Shown in pieces: positions 26,376-34,545 of a DNA stretch of 64,000 bases. The notes beneath the pieces were generated by a model. It saw only the letters and a program-made list of their open reading frames with translations. It had not been told where the DNA came from and ran no database searches. The position numbers and the translations under genes are program-made. The stretch covers positions 1 to 64,000 of the forward strand of contig JAEYWU010000130.1 in assembly GCA_023428785.1 (NCBI GenBank), written 5' to 3'. Position 1 is the first letter of the stretch, and the number at the start of each line of letters is the position of its first letter. This DNA comes from Pseudomonadota bacterium. Its GTDB lineage: Bacteria; Pseudomonadota; Alphaproteobacteria; Caulobacterales; Caulobacteraceae.

Positions 26376-27368
26376 ATGCGCCGTTTGGCGATCGCCGCCG
26401 CCACGCTGCTGGCCCTCTCGGGGTGTCAGCAGGACAAGGCTCAGGAGGAGGCGGCGCGCCTCGAAGAGGTGGTCCTCACCTCTGGACAGCCGCTCGACTG
26501 CACCTCGGCGCTCGGCGAGGCGGGCGTCATCATCTGCGCCGACAGCGATCTGCGGGCCCTGGATCGTCAGGTGGCCGAGCTGTGGAACGAGGTCTCTACC
26601 CTGACTGGACGGCCGACCACCCTGGCCCGGCGCCACGCCGACTGGCTGGCGGGGCGCGATGAGGGCGAGCGCGACTGGCAAACCGGAGAAGTCCGACCCC
26701 GGACCCGCGACGAGCTGCTCGAATACCACCGCGCCTATATCGAGATCCTGACGGAAGAGCGTCGGCTGGCCGAAGCCGTGCCGGACCAGAGCCCTGTCTC
26801 GGCGCTCGCGGGCGGCTGCATCGGTTCGGCGCTCCGCAGTTGCCAGGCGCCCGCGGCTGGTTACGTCAGCGCCGCAGATGGCCGCCGCCTGGCCTGGCAG
26901 ATTCAGACGGGCTCGACGGACTGGGCAGGCATCAGCGCCGGTCTGATCCTGTTCGCCGTCGACGGAGACGTGCTGCGGCCCGTTGGCTGGAGCTTTGAGG
27001 CGGTCAATTTCGACGCGCCGGTCCTGTTTGAGCGCGATGACGGGATATTTGTCGCCGCCGAGGGTGTTCTCGCCGGCACCGGCAGCGGCAACGCCGACCT
27101 GCTGTTCCGGCTTGACGGCGCCGGTCTGACCGAGATCGAAGTCGAGAGCTGGAAGGAAGACCTTGCTGCGGAACTGCCCGATGGGTTCGGTGTGTGGAAA
27201 GGCGTCAACTACAGCTGGCCAGAGATGTTTGCCCGATCCGGCGTCTGGCGGGATGACGACGGAAACTGCTGCCCCACCGGAGGCGAGGCCGTCATGGACC
27301 TCCACGTCGAGGGCACGAGCTTGCGCATGACCGGGCTGGATTTCACCCCCGCTCGCGACGATCGCTGA
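26376..27368 (+). CDS. LprI-like (DUF1311) lipoprotein
   Basis: The product is 330 aa. Its N-terminal lipobox is LALSGC (Cys 16). The Cys-containing segment CTSALGEAGVIICADSDLRALD followed by RRHADWLAGRDEGERD matches the LprI/DUF1311 domain, whose founder inhibits lysozyme. The longer C-terminal region (about 150-330) has further cysteines and no recognised domain. It probably sits in the periplasm on a lipid anchor. Lysozyme inhibition is family knowledge, not shown here. Confidence 0.75.
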   Translation: MRRLAIAAATLLALSGCQQDKAQEEAARLEEVVLTSGQPLDCTSALGEAGVIICADSDLRALDRQVAELWNEVSTLTGRPTTLARRHADWLAGRDEGERDWQTGEVRPRTRDELLEYHRAYIEILTEERRLAEAVPDQSPVSALAGGCIGSALRSCQAPAAGYVSAADGRRLAWQIQTGSTDWAGISAGLILFAVDGDVLRPVGWSFEAVNFDAPVLFERDDGIFVAAEGVLAGTGSGNADLLFRLDGAGLTEIEVESWKEDLAAELPDGFGVWKGVNYSWPEMFARSGVWRDDDGNCCPTGGEAVMDLHVEGTSLRMTGLDFTPARDDR

Positions 27369-27413
27369 GAGTCGTTCGCCCTTGATCTGTCGCGCGGCTA
27401 AGGACTAGACCGC

Positions 27414-27528
27414 TGCCGTCACTGGGGAGTAGCCGCCGCAGTCTTACACGCGGGGTTCGCGTCAACAAACTTTCCTGATCAGGAATGGCGCGACCGGTCC
27501 GATGGACCTGGCGAGACCTTTGACGTTC
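27414..27528 (+). ncRNA. yybP-ykoY manganese riboswitch aptamer
   Basis: The two conserved strands of this riboswitch are present: GGGGAGTAGC (27424-27433) and GCGAGACCTTTG (27511-27522). Helix P1 forms from CGTCA (27417-27421) and TGACG (27521-27525), with GG/CC inside it. Between them are hairpins ACGCG/CGCGT (27448-27462) and GGTCC/GGACC (27496-27508). The downstream gene is a GDT1-family cation exporter, a standard target of this Mn2+-sensing RNA. A covariance-model search was not possible here. Confidence 0.82.
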
Positions 27529-27542
27529 GCGGGCGCGCCCTG

Positions 27543-27589
27543 AGCGGGGTCGGACCGTGCGACGTCATTGGTCCGTCTTCGGCCCCGCT
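27543..27589 (+). promoter_or_regulatory. Large stem-loop, likely riboswitch expression platform
   Basis: AGCGGGG (27543-27549) pairs with CCCCGCT (27583-27589), and inside it CGGACC (27551-27556) pairs with GGTCCG (27570-27575). It ends 3 bases before the AGGA ribosome binding site (27593-27596) of the exporter. There is no clear U-tract, so control of translation, or an alternative pairing with the aptamer, seems likelier than termination. Confidence 0.5.
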
Positions 27590-27601
27590 CGCAGGATTTT
27601 C

Positions 27602-28165
27602 ATGGAAGCCTTCCTCGTTTCGACCGGTCTGGTCGCCATCGCCGAGATCGGCGACAAGACCATGTTGCTGGCCCTTTGCCTCGCGGCCGCCTGGAAGCGG
27701 CCGGGCGCTATTCTGACCGGCATCCTCGTCGCTACGCTGGCCAACCATGCCCTGGCCGGTGCGGCGGGGGCGCTAGCCGCCGAATGGTTGCAGGGACCCT
27801 GGATGCGCTGGGTGCTGGGCCTGCTGTTCCTAGGCTTCGCGGCCTGGGCGCTGATCCCGGATCAATTCGAGGACGAGGATGTCGGCATCAAGCGCCGGTG
27901 GACCTCCGTGTTCTGGGCTACGACCACCGCCTTCTTCCTCGTCGAGATGGGCGACAAGACCCAGGTCGCAACCGCCGCGCTGGCCGCGCGCTTCGAGGCT
28001 ATCGTCCCGGTGGTGGCGGGCTCGACGCTCGGCATGATGATCGCCAATGCGCCGGCGGTGTTCCTGGGACAGGCCATGGCCGACCGACTGCCGCTCGACT
28101 GGATCCGGCGCGCAGCCGCGGTGGCCTTTGCGGCCATCGGCCTGTGGATCCTGATCGCGGGCTAG
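27602..28165 (+). CDS. TMEM165/GDT1-family cation (probably Mn2+) exporter
   Basis: The product is 187 aa, with two copies of a three-helix repeat. Each copy carries the family signature: EIGDKT (about 15-20) and EMGDKT in the second half. The acidic residues bind the cation. Bacterial relatives (MneA-type) export Mn2+ and are controlled by the yybP-ykoY riboswitch, which is exactly what lies upstream. ATG 27602 has AGGA at good spacing. Its stop interlocks with the convergent gene's stop (CTAG). Confidence 0.9.
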   Translation: MEAFLVSTGLVAIAEIGDKTMLLALCLAAAWKRPGAILTGILVATLANHALAGAAGALAAEWLQGPWMRWVLGLLFLGFAAWALIPDQFEDEDVGIKRRWTSVFWATTTAFFLVEMGDKTQVATAALAARFEAIVPVVAGSTLGMMIANAPAVFLGQAMADRLPLDWIRRAAAVAFAAIGLWILIAG

Positions 28166-28593
28166 TCCTCGCGGGCCCCGAAACGGGCGGTCAGCTCGGC
28201 AGGCAGGACCGAGAGGCCGACATGGCGTCGGCCGACCGCCCAGCCAATGGCGAAGACGAGCAGCACAGTCACCAGCAGGCTCCAGATCGGCTGACTCATG
28301 CCCATCAGGACCAGGGTGGTCAGGGCGCTGATCATCACCGTAATCGGTCCGGTCCAGGTGGCGTGCGGCTCGTCAGAGACGCGTACGGCGATGACCGAGC
28401 CGAGCCATGATGCCACGACGCGGATCAGGATCAGCACCAGGATTCCCCAGCCGGACATGTCGGTGAAGAAGGCGGCGTCGCCAAAGGGCGAGAGGGCCGG
28501 GCCGTAGGCGTAACGATGCACGGCGCCGACCAGCAGGAGGAACGCCAGGGAGACAAGGGCGCCGCAAACGACGCCGACGACCGTTCCCCGCAT
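28162..28593 (-). CDS. Four-helix membrane protein, unknown function
   Basis: The product is 143 aa from ATG 28593 (MRGTVVGVVC), preceded by GGGAGCGGG. It has four hydrophobic segments (about 1-22, 45-66, 80-98, 101-118). No family motif was recognised. It faces the ABC transporter operon across a 120-base gap. The longer frame upstream of this start is polar and was not used. Confidence 0.65.
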   Translation of the reverse strand: MRGTVVGVVCGALVSLAFLLLVGAVHRYAYGPALSPFGDAAFFTDMSGWGILVLILIRVVASWLGSVIAVRVSDEPHATWTGPITVMISALTTLVLMGMSQPIWSLLVTVLLVFAIGWAVGRRHVGLSVLPAELTARFGARED

Positions 28594-28713
28594 GACAGAC
28601 CCGCTCCCACAAACCTGTTCCTCCCTTAAGGCCCATCCCGATTTGGTCAACCGCACGGACGATTTCGGGGTGACCCTGTTCCCTCGGCGCCGCATTCGCC
28701 CTACGGATGAGTC

Positions 28714-29616
28714 ATGTCCGCGATCCTTGCTCTCGAGAACGTCTCCAAGCGCTACGGCGGGTTCGAGGCGGTGAAGGACCTCAGCTTTTCGGTTGAGAAG
28801 GGGTCGATCTGCGGCTTCCTTGGCCCGAACGGCGCGGGCAAGACCTCGACCATCCGCATGATCCTGGGGCTATCCGCGCCGAGCGCGGGGTCGATCATGG
28901 TGCTGGGCGCCGACGACGGCCGCAAGGTCCGCGACCGGATCGGTTTCCTCCCCGAGGAGCGCGGCCTCTACAAGAAGATGACCCCGGTCGACGCCATCGC
29001 CTATTTCGCCGCCCTCAAGGGCGTGCCGACGTCCGAGGGCCGCAAGCGGGCCCGGACCATGCTGGAGGCGCAAGGGCTGGGCGAGGCCCTGAACCGCCCG
29101 ATGAAGGCCCTGTCCAAGGGCATGGCCCAGAAGGTCCAGCTAATCTCGGCCATCGCCCACCAGCCCGAGCTGGTGATTCTGGACGAGCCCTTCTCGGGGC
29201 TGGACCCGGTCAATCAGCAGGGGCTGGAGCAGGTCATTCGCGACCTCGCGGCCAATGGTTCGACCGTCCTGTTCTCGACCCATGTGATGCAGCACGCCGA
29301 ACGGCTCTGTCAGAAGGTCGTGCTGATGGCGCGCGGCCGCAAAGCGTTTGAAGGGACGGTCGCCGAAGCGCGCGCCGCCGCGCCGCGCTTCCTGGTCCTG
29401 GAAGGCGCCCTGACCGCCGAGGCCGTGCGCGGCCTGCCGGGGGTCATCGAAGTCGAACCATCGGGCGACGGCTTCCGCGCCCGGCTTGAGCAGGGCGCCG
29501 AGCCCCAGGCCGCGCTCCGCGCCGCCTTCCAGCAGGGGCTGGACGTCACCCGTTTCGAGGCCGCCGAGCCCAGCCTGCACGACGCCTTCATCGTCCTGAC
29601 CGGAGGCGACCAGTGA
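28714..29616 (+). CDS. ABC transporter ATP-binding protein, NatA-like
   Basis: The product is 300 aa. It has a Walker A (GPNGAGKTS), a Q-loop region, an ABC signature variant (LSKGMAQKVQ instead of LSGGQ) and a Walker B with D-loop (VILDEPFSGLDP). The C-terminal extension of about 80 residues (ending FIVLTGGDQ) is typical of the DUF4162 tail of Na+/drug/peptide exporters. It overlaps the permease gene by 4 bases, so the two form one exporter. Confidence 0.92.
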   Translation: MSAILALENVSKRYGGFEAVKDLSFSVEKGSICGFLGPNGAGKTSTIRMILGLSAPSAGSIMVLGADDGRKVRDRIGFLPEERGLYKKMTPVDAIAYFAALKGVPTSEGRKRARTMLEAQGLGEALNRPMKALSKGMAQKVQLISAIAHQPELVILDEPFSGLDPVNQQGLEQVIRDLAANGSTVLFSTHVMQHAERLCQKVVLMARGRKAFEGTVAEARAAAPRFLVLEGALTAEAVRGLPGVIEVEPSGDGFRARLEQGAEPQAALRAAFQQGLDVTRFEAAEPSLHDAFIVLTGGDQ

Positions 29617-30899
29617 GCCGCACCCTGCTGATCGCCCGGCGCGAATACCTCGCCTATGTCCGCACCGTCGGCTTCTGGCTGTCGCTTCTGGCCCTGCCGC
29701 TGGTGGCGGTGGGCTCGGGCTTCTTCGTGGCCATGATGGAGGGCTCCAGCCAGCCTCGCAGCGTCGCCGTCGCCGATCTGGTGACCGAGGGCGCCCCGGC
29801 CCGCGAGGACTTCGTCCGGGCGCTGGGCGACGGATCCGGGTTGGCGGTGCGACAAACGCCGGACAGCCTGGCCTCGGCGACCGACACGGCCTCGGCCGAC
29901 GCCGCCGCCCGCGCCCTCGTGGCTGAGGGCGGGTCTCTCGATGCGGTGGTGATCCTGACGCCTTCGGAAACAGGCGTCGCCGCGCGCCTCTGGTCGTCGC
30001 GGGCGTCCGACGAACAGCTCGAGACCTCTGTCGACGCTGCCCTGTCCGGTCTGAACCGCAATCGAGCCCTGGTGGCTCTCGGCGTCGATCCCGCCGCCGT
30101 GCGCCAGATCGACCAGACCGAGCCTGATGTGACCGTCCTGTCGCCGGCCTCGGCCTCGGGCGGGGAGGTCAGCCTTCAGGACCGGCTACCGGGCGTGATC
30201 GGCTTCATCATGGCCATGGTGCTCTGGTCGCTGATCCTGACCGGCGCCTCGATCCTGCTGAACAGCGTCATGGAGGAAAAGGCCAATCGGGTGCTGGAGG
30301 TGCTGCTATCCTCGGCGACCGCGACCCAGCTTCTGACGGGCAAGGTGCTGGGCGTGGCCCTGGTGACCCTGACGGTCCTGATGGTCTGGGGCGGGGCGGC
30401 CGCCGTGGCGCTCAGCGTGCTGGCCCAGCAGGGCGGCGACGTCGCCTCGGCCTTCTCCAGCGCCCTGGCCGGTCTCGCCCGCGACGGCCTGTGGCTGTGG
30501 CTCGTCGGCTATTTCGTCGGCGGCTATCTGATGTTCGCCATGGTGTTCGCCGCGATCGGTTCGTTCTGCGAGACCCCGCGCGAGGCCCAGACCCTGATCG
30601 GCCCGATCATGATGGTGCTGATCATCCCGATCTTCGTGCTCCAGTTCGCCATGCGCGACCCGGACCTGGCCATCGTGCGCACCCTGTCGTGGGTGCCCTT
30701 CTTCACGCCCTTCCTGATGAGCGCACGCGCGCCGTCAGGGCCGCCGCTGATCGAACTGGCCGGGACCCTGTTCGTCATGGCCGCCTTCACCGTCCTGATC
30801 GTCTGGCTGGCCGCCAAGGCCTTCCGCGCCGGGGCCCTGTCCAGCGGCAAGCTCGACTGGAAGGGGATCGTCGGTCTGGTCCGGGGTGGGGGCGCCTGA
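29613..30899 (+). CDS. ABC transporter permease, NatB-like
   Basis: The product is 428 aa. One N-terminal helix is followed by a large extracytoplasmic domain (about 45-180) and then five or six helices, the ABC-2/NatB layout. MEEKANRVLEVLLSSATATQLLTGK is the conserved coupling segment of this family. With the ATPase it should export Na+, a peptide or another toxic solute; the substrate is not evident. Confidence 0.9.
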   Translation: MSRTLLIARREYLAYVRTVGFWLSLLALPLVAVGSGFFVAMMEGSSQPRSVAVADLVTEGAPAREDFVRALGDGSGLAVRQTPDSLASATDTASADAAARALVAEGGSLDAVVILTPSETGVAARLWSSRASDEQLETSVDAALSGLNRNRALVALGVDPAAVRQIDQTEPDVTVLSPASASGGEVSLQDRLPGVIGFIMAMVLWSLILTGASILLNSVMEEKANRVLEVLLSSATATQLLTGKVLGVALVTLTVLMVWGGAAAVALSVLAQQGGDVASAFSSALAGLARDGLWLWLVGYFVGGYLMFAMVFAAIGSFCETPREAQTLIGPIMMVLIIPIFVLQFAMRDPDLAIVRTLSWVPFFTPFLMSARAPSGPPLIELAGTLFVMAAFTVLIVWLAAKAFRAGALSSGKLDWKGIVGLVRGGGA

Positions 30900-30903
30900 A
30901 ACG

Positions 30904-30931
30904 AAAAAGGGCCGCTCCATCGGAGCGGCCC
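30904..30931 (-). terminator. Rho-independent terminator for rpsU
   Basis: A 10-bp perfect stem GGGCCGCTCC/GGAGCGGCCC with a 3-base loop is followed on the minus strand by TTTTT (30908-30904). It may also slow transcription from the convergent ABC operon. Confidence 0.9.
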
Positions 30932-30957
30932 TTGAACTGTCTGCCTGTCGGCAGGCC

Positions 30958-31191
30958 TTACCGGCCGCGCGGCTTCGGCGCGGGCAGCAGGCCTTCACGC
31001 TGGGCGCGCTTGCGGGCCAGCTTGCGGGCGCGGCGCACGGCTTCCGCCTGCTGGCGGGCGCGCTTTTCCGAGGGCTTTTCGTAATGCACGTGACGCTTCA
31101 TTTCGCGGAAGTTGCCTTCGCGCTGCATCTTCTTCTTCAGGGCCTTCAGCGCCTGATCGACATTGTTGTCACGTACGAAAATCTGAACCAG
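30958..31191 (-). CDS. rpsU: 30S ribosomal protein S21
   Basis: The product is 77 aa. The sequence from residue 2 on is unmistakably S21: [20 protein letters not shown], an Arg/Lys-rich middle and [13 protein letters not shown] near the end. No ATG, GTG or TTG occurs in frame at or just before the conserved N-terminus. The codon in the initiator position is CTG (31191-31189). A GGAGAG sequence ends 7 bases upstream of it, ideal spacing. I therefore annotate a CTG start; an error in the sequence is the alternative. Confidence 0.88.
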   Translation of the reverse strand: MVQIFVRDNNVDQALKALKKKMQREGNFREMKRHVHYEKPSEKRARQQAEAVRRARKLARKRAQREGLLPAPKPRGR

Positions 31192-31381
31192 GGTCGTCTC
31201 TCCATTGCCTTGTCCGCCGCGCCCATCCGGCCGATTGAAAGGCGGGGCAGGCAGGACATGAAAACCATCGCCCGGAAGCGGGGCCTCCGGGCGTAGGGGC
31301 GCGCAGATACACCCATCAGCCTCAGGAGTCCAGCGTGGCGGAGGGATTCCAGCTCGAGATTTAAGCGGATAAGTTCCGCTC

Positions 31382-31594
31382 GTGGCAGGGGCGGATTGTC
31401 CATTCAGCGTTGGCCAGACGGTCTACTACCGTCCAGGGCCGCGCGCCTGCGGTTGGACGGTTCCCGAGAGTATGCCGCCGCCGGGCACGGCCGTTAAAAT
31501 CACGGCGATCGTGAACCAGGCCTACATCCTGATCGAAGGCTATGAGGGCCATTCGGGGGGTGGAATGCACTGGCAGTGCTTTTCGCTGGATTGA
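31382..31594 (+). CDS. Small hypothetical protein (70 aa)
   Basis: The frame uses a GTG start and encodes 70 aa. The segment [16 protein letters not shown], then a beta-rich [21 protein letters not shown], looks like a small SH3-like barrel, with two cysteines in addition to an N-terminal one. The start lacks a strong ribosome binding site. It lies 32 bases upstream of the COQ9 gene on the same strand. Family unknown. Confidence 0.5.
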   Translation: MAGADCPFSVGQTVYYRPGPRACGWTVPESMPPPGTAVKITAIVNQAYILIEGYEGHSGGGMHWQCFSLD

Positions 31595-31626
31595 CCGGCC
31601 CGCTTGAGGAGGGGCAATTCAGCATC

Positions 31627-32280
31627 ATGACCTCCTCTGCCTCCGAGCCGAAACAGGACTGGGCCGACCTTACCGAGCAGCGCCTGCTGGACGCGGCGAT
31701 TCCCCGCAGCCCCGATCTGGGCTTCTCGCCAGCCCTTCTGAGGGCGGCGGGTGAGGCCTGCGGCCTGTCAGAGGGCGATGTGGGCCTGTTGCTGCCGAAC
31801 GGTCCGGCCGATCTGGTCGCGCTGCTGTCGCGCCGCCACGACGAAAAGATGATGGAAATCCTCGCGGGTCTGGATGTTTCTCAATTGAAGATCAGGCAGA
31901 AGATCTTTGAAGGCGTCTCGGCCCGGATGGAGGCGTCGGCCGCCGATCAGGAGGCGTCGAAGCGCGCCGCGGGTTTCCTGACCCTGCCGCAGAACCTGTC
32001 GCTGGGCGCCCGCCTGACCTGGGAGACCGCCGACCGCATCTGGCGCTGGGCCGGAGATGTGGCGACCGACGAGAACCACTATTCCAAGCGCACCATCCTG
32101 TCGGGCATCCTGGCCCCGGCCCTGACGATGCGGCTGTTCGACGGCCGCGAGCCGGCCGAGGCCTTCGTCAACGCCCGGATCGAGAACGTCATGGCCTTCG
32201 AGAAGTGGAAGGCGGGCCTGAAGGTCTCCGAGCCGCTGAAAGCCGCCGCCGAGGCGCTGGCGAAGATGCGCTACCGCTAG
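31627..32280 (+). CDS. COQ9-family protein (ubiquinone biosynthesis)
   Basis: The product is 217 aa. The COQ9 domain is visible in the C-terminal half: WETADRIWRWAGDVATDENHYSKRTILSGI. The conserved Trp-rich helix and TxxxYSKR feature match the alphaproteobacterial and mitochondrial family. The TetR-like lipid-binding fold presents ubiquinone precursors to the hydroxylase COQ7. ATG 31627 starts MTSSASEPKQ. No other ubi gene is in the window. Confidence 0.88.
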   Translation: MTSSASEPKQDWADLTEQRLLDAAIPRSPDLGFSPALLRAAGEACGLSEGDVGLLLPNGPADLVALLSRRHDEKMMEILAGLDVSQLKIRQKIFEGVSARMEASAADQEASKRAAGFLTLPQNLSLGARLTWETADRIWRWAGDVATDENHYSKRTILSGILAPALTMRLFDGREPAEAFVNARIENVMAFEKWKAGLKVSEPLKAAAEALAKMRYR

Positions 32281-32313
32281 CGCAAGGCCATCCGCGCCCC
32301 TAGATGGGCGCTC

Positions 32314-33390
32314 ATGAGCACCCAGATCCCCGTCACCGTCCTCACCGGCTATCTCGGCGCCGGCAAGACGACGCTGCTGAACCGTATCCTCACCGAGGAC
32401 CACGGCAAGAAATACGCCGTCATCGTCAATGAGTTCGGCGAGATCGGCATCGATAATGACCTCGTCGTCGGCGCGGACGAGGAGGTGTTCGAAATGAACA
32501 ACGGCTGCGTCTGCTGTACGGTGCGGGGCGACCTGATCCGGGTGCTGTCGGGCCTGATGAAGCGCAAGGGCGGCTTCGACGCCATCGTGGTCGAGACCAC
32601 GGGCCTCGCCGACCCCGGCCCGGTCGCCCAGACCTTCTTCATGGACGAGGACGTCAAGGCCCGCACCCGGCTGGACAGCGTCACCACCCTGGTCGACGCC
32701 AAGCACGTCATGCAGCGGCTGGACGACAGCCACGAAGCCCGCGAACAGGTCGCCTTCGCCGACCAGATCCTGCTGAACAAGGTCGATCTCGTTTCCGAGG
32801 AGGAACTGGAGGCCGTCGAGGCCCGCCTGCGCGGTCTGAATCCGCTGGCCCCTATCCGCCGCACCCAGCGGGCCCGCATCGCGCTGGATCAGATCCTCGA
32901 CCAGAACAGCTTCGATCTGGACCACATCGCCGACATCCGCCCGGCCTTCGTGAACCCGGCCCACGGCGAGGACGGCCACGTCCACGACGCGCACTGCGGC
33001 CACGACCACCACCACCACGGCCGTGGCCATGACCACGTTCATGGCCACGACCACGCTCATGACGGCCACGGCGCGCGCGGCCATGCGCACCAGGACGACA
33101 TCAAGGGCGTCAGCCTGTCGACCGACAAGCCGATCGATGGTCAAGCCTTCACCCGCTGGCTCGACAAGCTGCTGGCCGAGCAGGGGCCCGACATTCTGCG
33201 CGCCAAGGGCATCATCGACGTGGCCGGCGAGGACCGGCGTCTGGTCTTCCAGGCCGTCCACATGATCCTGGAAGGCGACCTCCAGCGCGAATGGGGCGCC
33301 AATGAGCGCCGCTGGAGCCGGGCGGTCTTCATCGGCCGCAATCTGGATGAGGCCGCGCTGAAGGCCGGTTTCGAGGCCTGCGTGGCGTGA
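32314..33390 (+). CDS. CobW/COG0523-family GTPase metallochaperone, His-rich
   Basis: The product is 358 aa. The P-loop is GYLGAGKTTLLN (about 12-23); the family metal site is GCVCCTVRGDL (CxCC), followed by the Walker B-type ETTGLADP and the NKVD base-recognition motif. A linker at about 215-255 is crowded with His and Asp (HDAHCGHDHHHH and similar), a metal-binding stretch typical of Zn- or Co-handling members. It starts an apparent operon with DUF1330 and SDR genes and, 38 bases further on, a WD40 gene. Confidence 0.93.
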   Translation: MSTQIPVTVLTGYLGAGKTTLLNRILTEDHGKKYAVIVNEFGEIGIDNDLVVGADEEVFEMNNGCVCCTVRGDLIRVLSGLMKRKGGFDAIVVETTGLADPGPVAQTFFMDEDVKARTRLDSVTTLVDAKHVMQRLDDSHEAREQVAFADQILLNKVDLVSEEELEAVEARLRGLNPLAPIRRTQRARIALDQILDQNSFDLDHIADIRPAFVNPAHGEDGHVHDAHCGHDHHHHGRGHDHVHGHDHAHDGHGARGHAHQDDIKGVSLSTDKPIDGQAFTRWLDKLLAEQGPDILRAKGIIDVAGEDRRLVFQAVHMILEGDLQREWGANERRWSRAVFIGRNLDEAALKAGFEACVA

Positions 33391-33827
33391 GCGGGTTCGT
33401 CGATCCGACGCGAGAGGTGATGGCGGCGTTTCGCGACCTGCCGCTCGACCGGCCGATCGCGATGATCAACCTACTGCGCTTCCGGGAGGCGGCGGCTTAT
33501 CCTGACGACCATCCGGAGGCGGGCGCGGGTCATACCGGCGCCAAGGCCTACGGTCTTTACGGCCGGGCGGCGGCGAAGCCGTTCGCAGCCGCCGGCGGCA
33601 CGCAAGTCTGGCTCGGAAAGCCCGAACTGACCGTGATCGGTCCGTCAGACGAGGCATGGGACCTCGCCTTCATCGCCCGCTACCCGACCGGCCAGGCCTT
33701 CGTCGATATGCTGCGAAACCCCGAGTACCAGCAGGCCGTTGTCCATCGGCAGGCCGCAGTCGCCGACTCGCGCCTGATCCGATGCGAGCCGCAGGACGCC
33801 GGCTCAGGTTTTGGAGAGAAGTGCTGA
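33387..33827 (+). CDS. DUF1330 domain-containing protein
   Basis: The product is 146 aa, starting at a GTG that overlaps the CobW stop (GTGA). The ferredoxin-like/dimeric alpha-beta barrel fold of DUF1330 is suggested by PIAMINLLRFREAA and DLAFIARYPTGQAFVDMLRNPEYQ. Biochemical function is not established for the family. Position suggests co-expression with the metallochaperone. Confidence 0.8.
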   Translation: MSGFVDPTREVMAAFRDLPLDRPIAMINLLRFREAAAYPDDHPEAGAGHTGAKAYGLYGRAAAKPFAAAGGTQVWLGKPELTVIGPSDEAWDLAFIARYPTGQAFVDMLRNPEYQQAVVHRQAAVADSRLIRCEPQDAGSGFGEKC

Positions 33828-34507
33828 CCGACAAGATCGCGCTCATCGTTGGGGCCTCCGCCGGGATCGGCCTGGGGCTGGCGGCGGAATATCTGACCCG
33901 CGGCTGGCGCGTGGTCGCCACCTGTCGGGACGATAGGGGCGAGGCGGCGCTCAAGACCCTGCCGGGCGCCGGGCGCCTGACCATTGAGCGCCTCGATGTC
34001 GCTGATGATGAGGCCCAGCAGCCGTTCGTCGACCGGCTGGACGGCGACTTTGACGTAGTGATCCTGAACGCCGGCGTCTTCGGCTCACCCGGATCGCTCG
34101 ACCTGTCCATGGACGGGGCGCTCCAGGTCTATGCGGTCAATGCGCTGGGTCCATCGCGGCTGGCCTGGCGGCTGAAGGAACGGATAACGGCCCGGACCGG
34201 GGTGCTCGTCTTCACCTCCACGGGCATGGCCTCGATCGATGACAACGGCTCGGGCGGCTACGACGCCTACCGCGCCTCCAAGGCCGCCCAGAACATGCTG
34301 GCCCGCAATCTCTGGCACGGGATGAAGGGGCGGGGCGTGACCGTCGTCTCGATCGATCCGGGCTGGGTGAAGACCGCCATGGGCGGACCGAACGCCACCA
34401 TCGACGTAGAGACCTCGGCGCGCGGCATCGCCGATCAGGCCGAGGCCGCTTCAGGGCGAGGCGATCACCGCTTCACGACATGGTCCGGCAAGGCGCGGAC
34501 CTGGTGA
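33821..34507 (+). CDS. Short-chain dehydrogenase/reductase
   Basis: The product is 228 aa from GTG 33821, which has GGAGAG just upstream and overlaps the DUF1330 gene by 7 bases. The cofactor motif is VGASAGIGLG, then NAGVFGSPG, with catalytic Tyr-Lys in YDAYRASKAA. It resembles the C-factor/sniffer-type SDRs. Substrate unknown. The open frame upstream of the GTG lies within the preceding gene and was ignored. Confidence 0.85.
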   Translation: MLTDKIALIVGASAGIGLGLAAEYLTRGWRVVATCRDDRGEAALKTLPGAGRLTIERLDVADDEAQQPFVDRLDGDFDVVILNAGVFGSPGSLDLSMDGALQVYAVNALGPSRLAWRLKERITARTGVLVFTSTGMASIDDNGSGGYDAYRASKAAQNMLARNLWHGMKGRGVTVVSIDPGWVKTAMGGPNATIDVETSARGIADQAEAASGRGDHRFTTWSGKARTW

Positions 34508-34545
34508 CGCTTCTCGGGCGCTGTTCAAGGCGCTAAGCGGATTTC

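Noticed and set aside
31146..31403. 85-codon frame antisense-side overlapping the rpsU start
   Set aside because: Shares the strand with rpsU but is out of frame and lacks family features; only its last 20 codons overlap rpsU and it is better seen as a by-product of the CTG start region.
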